From assembly GCA_023445955.1 (NCBI GenBank), contig JAEXJH010000470.1, positions 1 to 7,826 on the forward strand: DNA of 7,826 bases, read 5' to 3'. Shown one piece after another: positions 5,944 to 7,826 of this stretch (positions within the stretch are counted from its first letter, which is position 1; every line of letters begins with the position of its first letter). The notes below the pieces were generated by a model. That model was given only the letters and a program-made list of their open reading frames with translations. It had not been told where the DNA came from and searched no databases. The translations under genes were made by a program, and so were the position numbers. This stretch comes from Pseudomonadota bacterium (GTDB taxonomy: Bacteria > Pseudomonadota > Alphaproteobacteria > Caulobacterales > Caulobacteraceae).

Positions 5944-7629
5944 ATGAAGTTCAAGCTACGCAACCCTATTGCTGGCGATGCCGCCAGCAAGATCGATGCG
6001 CTGGATGAATCTCTGGCGATGATCGAATTCGACGCCAAAGGGACGATCCTCGCCGCCAACGCGAACTTCTGCGAAGCGCTGGGCTACCAAGCGCAGGAAA
6101 TCTTGGGCAAGCACCATAGCCTGTTCCTGGAGCCTGAATACGCCGCCAGCCAAGCCTATCGCGAGTTCTGGTCTCGGTTGGCTCAGGGGCATTTCGATGC
6201 GCGCGAGTATCTGCGCCTCGGCAAGGGTGGCAGGGAGGTCTGGATCCAGGCGTCCTACAACCCCGTGAAGAACGCCGCCGGCCAGGTGACCAGGATTCTC
6301 AAGGTGGCGACCGACATCACCGCTCAAAAGGAAGCCGAGGCCGAACGCGCGGCGAAGCTAGCGGCCGTCGAGCGCGTCCAAGCTTCGATCGAGTTCACGA
6401 CCGAAGGCGTCATTCTAAACGCCAATGAGAATTTCCTGAACGTGGTCGGCTACACCCTCTCGGAGATCAAGGGCAAGCATCACAGCATGTTCGTCGATCC
6501 GGCCTATGCGCGGTCGGCGGCCTACTCAGAATTCTGGCGCAAGCTGAACGCCGGCGAGTTCTTGGCCGAGGAATTCAAGCGCATCGGCAAGGGCGGCAAG
6601 GAGGTCTGGATCCAGGCCTCCTACAATCCCGTGTTTGACGCCAAAGGCCGGGTGGTCAAGGTCGTCAAGTTCGCCACGGAGGTAACGGGGCGGGTCAACG
6701 CGGTCGATCAGATCGCTGTGGCCTTGGAGCGCTTGGCCTCGAACGACTTGAGCTACCGTATGCCTGCCGCGATCGACGCGCAGTTCGCGCGCGTTCGTGA
6801 TGACTTCAACAGCGCCGTGGCGGCGCTGGATGAAGCGATCAGCGCCGTCGCCTCGGCGACACAGAACGTCAATGCCGGCGCCAATGAAATCTCGACGGCG
6901 TCGGATGATCTTTCTCGGCGGACCGAGCAGCAGGCGGCCAGTCTGGAGGAGACCGCCGCAGCGCTCGACCAGATCACCGCCACGGTCGGCCGCAGCGCTG
7001 AAGGCGCTAGGCGCGCTTCGGAGGCCGCGTCGGGCGCGCGGGTCGACGCAGCGAAATCCGGAGAGATCGTGAGCGAAGCGGTCGCCGCCATGGATGGGAT
7101 CGAGGAAAGCTCGACCCAGATCAACCAGATCATTGGCGTCATCGACGAAATCGCGTTTCAGACCAATTTGCTGGCGCTGAACGCCGGCGTCGAAGCGGCT
7201 CGAGCTGGGGAGGCAGGTCGCGGATTCGCAGTCGTCGCCCAGGAAGTTCGCGCCCTGGCGCAGCGCTCGGCGGACGCCGCCAAGGAGATCAAGGTGCTTA
7301 TCGCCAACAGCTCCTCGCAGGTCGACCGAGGTGTAAAGCTCGTCGGCGACACCGGCCGCGCTCTGAACTCGATCGTCAGCAAGGTTGGCGAGATCGACAC
7401 CCTGATTGGCGAAATCGCCCAGTCGTCGCGGGAGCAGGCCACCGGACTTGGCGAGGTCAATGTCGCGGTGAACCAGATGGATCAGGTCACGCAGCAAAAC
7501 GCCGCCATGGTCGAAGAAACGACGGCCGCGGCGGCGAACCTGCGTCTGGAAGCTGGAGCATTGGAGCGCCTGATCGCCCGCTTCAACACATCCTCGCGTT
7601 CGGCAACGTTCCATCATCGTGCGGCGTAG
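5944..7629 (+). CDS. Soluble methyl-accepting chemotaxis protein with tandem PAS domains (561 aa)
   Basis: This chemoreceptor would control CheA kinase through CheW. It has PAS1 at about 20-128, PAS2 at about 142-250, a HAMP-like linker at about 251-300 ('[18 protein letters not shown]'), and a coiled-coil signalling domain to about 547. The CheA/CheW-contacting tip (about 400-432) reads '[20 protein letters not shown]' then '[11 protein letters not shown]'. Likely methylation helices contain EE pairs at 335-336 ([15 protein letters not shown]) and 524-525 ([13 protein letters not shown]). There is no hydrophobic membrane segment, so it is cytoplasmic. It lacks a C-terminal NWETF-like tether. 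Each PAS has a [17 protein letters not shown] strand with Trp at 100 and 222; in soluble PAS receptors such as AerC a comparable Trp is tied to FAD binding, so redox or metabolic sensing is possible but inferred. The start at 5944 has AAAGAGG 10 nt upstream; in-frame ATGs further back encode sequence unlike PAS proteins. Whether it is transposon cargo is unresolved. Confidence 0.93.
   Translation: MKFKLRNPIAGDAASKIDALDESLAMIEFDAKGTILAANANFCEALGYQAQEILGKHHSLFLEPEYAASQAYREFWSRLAQGHFDAREYLRLGKGGREVWIQASYNPVKNAAGQVTRILKVATDITAQKEAEAERAAKLAAVERVQASIEFTTEGVILNANENFLNVVGYTLSEIKGKHHSMFVDPAYARSAAYSEFWRKLNAGEFLAEEFKRIGKGGKEVWIQASYNPVFDAKGRVVKVVKFATEVTGRVNAVDQIAVALERLASNDLSYRMPAAIDAQFARVRDDFNSAVAALDEAISAVASATQNVNAGANEISTASDDLSRRTEQQAASLEETAAALDQITATVGRSAEGARRASEAASGARVDAAKSGEIVSEAVAAMDGIEESSTQINQIIGVIDEIAFQTNLLALNAGVEAARAGEAGRGFAVVAQEVRALAQRSADAAKEIKVLIANSSSQVDRGVKLVGDTGRALNSIVSKVGEIDTLIGEIAQSSREQATGLGEVNVAVNQMDQVTQQNAAMVEETTAAAANLRLEAGALERLIARFNTSSRSATFHHRAA
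6001..6693 (+). repeat. Duplicated PAS-coding unit within the chemoreceptor gene
   Basis: The codons for PAS1 (about 6001-6327) and PAS2 (about 6367-6693) form a direct repeat with a period of 366 bp (122 codons). DNA identity is still visible: GAGGTCTGGATCCAGGC occurs exactly at 6235-6251 and 6601-6617 and is followed by near-identical sequence. The proteins share GKHHS(L/M)F, FW..L..G.F, GKGG(R/K)[11 protein letters not shown] and K.ATD/E.T. The pattern suggests an internal duplication kept similar by function or conversion. Confidence 0.75.
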
Positions 7630-7677
7630 GCGGCGCCCGCCGCGGCCCGGTCGACTGCTCCTAGCCAAAACTGTCGC

Positions 7678-7825
7678 CTAACCCGCGACCATGCCGCCAC
7701 GCGATTGTCGTATGTCGTGGATCTGTTCGGGCCAGGCCGCTTCGGCTTCAGGGCTCATGAGCCGATCGACGACGTTCCAATGCCAGATGATGTCACAGCA
7801 GTCTCTTAAACACAACACCGAGCCC
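7678..7825 (-). CDS. Possible 3' end of an unrecognised minus-strand gene (partial)
   Basis: A minus-strand frame enters from the right edge and ends at TAG (complement of 7678-7680). It encodes about 48 residues, with segments such as 'LRDCCDIIWHWNVVDRLMSP' and 'EAEAAWPEQIHDIRQSRGG'. The composition looks protein-like and includes several Trp and Cys codons, but I do not recognise the family. The plus strand is also open here from an ATG at 7691, so the coding strand is not certain. If real, the gene converges on the chemoreceptor, leaving 48 bp between their stops. No function is assigned. Confidence 0.3.
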   Translation of the reverse strand, partial: GSVLCLRDCCDIIWHWNVVDRLMSPEAEAAWPEQIHDIRQSRGGMVAG

Positions 7826-7826
7826 A

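Noticed and set aside
7629..7643. A GC-rich hairpin just after the chemoreceptor stop as a terminator
   Set aside because: The stem is only 5 bp and no T-run follows, so intrinsic termination is not supported.
7752..7763. A perfect 12-bp palindrome GGCTCATGAGCC
   Set aside because: It resembles the CTCA/TGAG words of the res region, but it is a single short palindrome that can occur by chance and may lie in coding sequence.
7788..7825. The window's last bases ending GAGCCC as the right terminal repeat
   Set aside because: Aligned at 38 bp, only the outer six bases and a few others match, and the inner CTTAGCG/CTTTA block is absent.

Overview
This window is high-GC DNA of alphaproteobacterial character. 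Caulobacterales or a relative is my best guess, from codon use, the style of the chemoreceptor and the metal-efflux genes; the sequence does not prove the taxon. It records a Tn3-family transposon inserted into a metal-efflux operon.

Left flank (1-1382): the end of a TolC-family outer-membrane efflux gene overlaps, as ATGA, the start of a CusB-type periplasmic adaptor gene. The adaptor has the N-terminal heavy-metal-binding segment seen in copper/silver (Cus) pumps. It is cut at the conserved 'LLVPSE' region by a 38-bp Tn3-type terminal inverted repeat (1383-1420), and its reading frame stops inside that repeat. The rest of the adaptor and the RND pump gene expected next are not in the window.

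Transposon core (1383-5623): terminal repeat; tnpA on the minus strand (1443-4403, 986 aa, all motifs present); a 115-bp divergent intergenic region that should be the res site and carry both promoters; a serine resolvase tnpR on the plus strand (4519-5070); and a YefM-YoeB type II toxin-antitoxin pair (5118-5623) directly behind tnpR. The pair has its own promoter, whose -10 lies within a 20-bp palindromic operator. The predicted transcription start falls on the antitoxin ATG, which suggests a leaderless mRNA.

Right part (5624-7826): a roughly 320-bp region, partly AT-rich, with no convincing gene; then a complete soluble chemoreceptor (5944-7629, 561 aa) with two closely similar PAS domains, a HAMP-like linker and a full methyl-accepting signalling hairpin; then a short possible 3' end of a minus-strand gene at the window edge. 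I found no right-hand terminal repeat and no remainder of the adaptor gene. The chemoreceptor is therefore either transposon cargo (Tn1721 is a known precedent for a Tn3-family element with an mcp gene) or lies beyond a lost or rearranged right end. The window cannot decide between these.

All the gene families here are known. The unusual part is the combination: a self-stabilising Tn3-like element (transposase, resolvase and toxin-antitoxin) that broke a metal-efflux operon and sits next to, or carries, a tandem-PAS cytoplasmic chemoreceptor.
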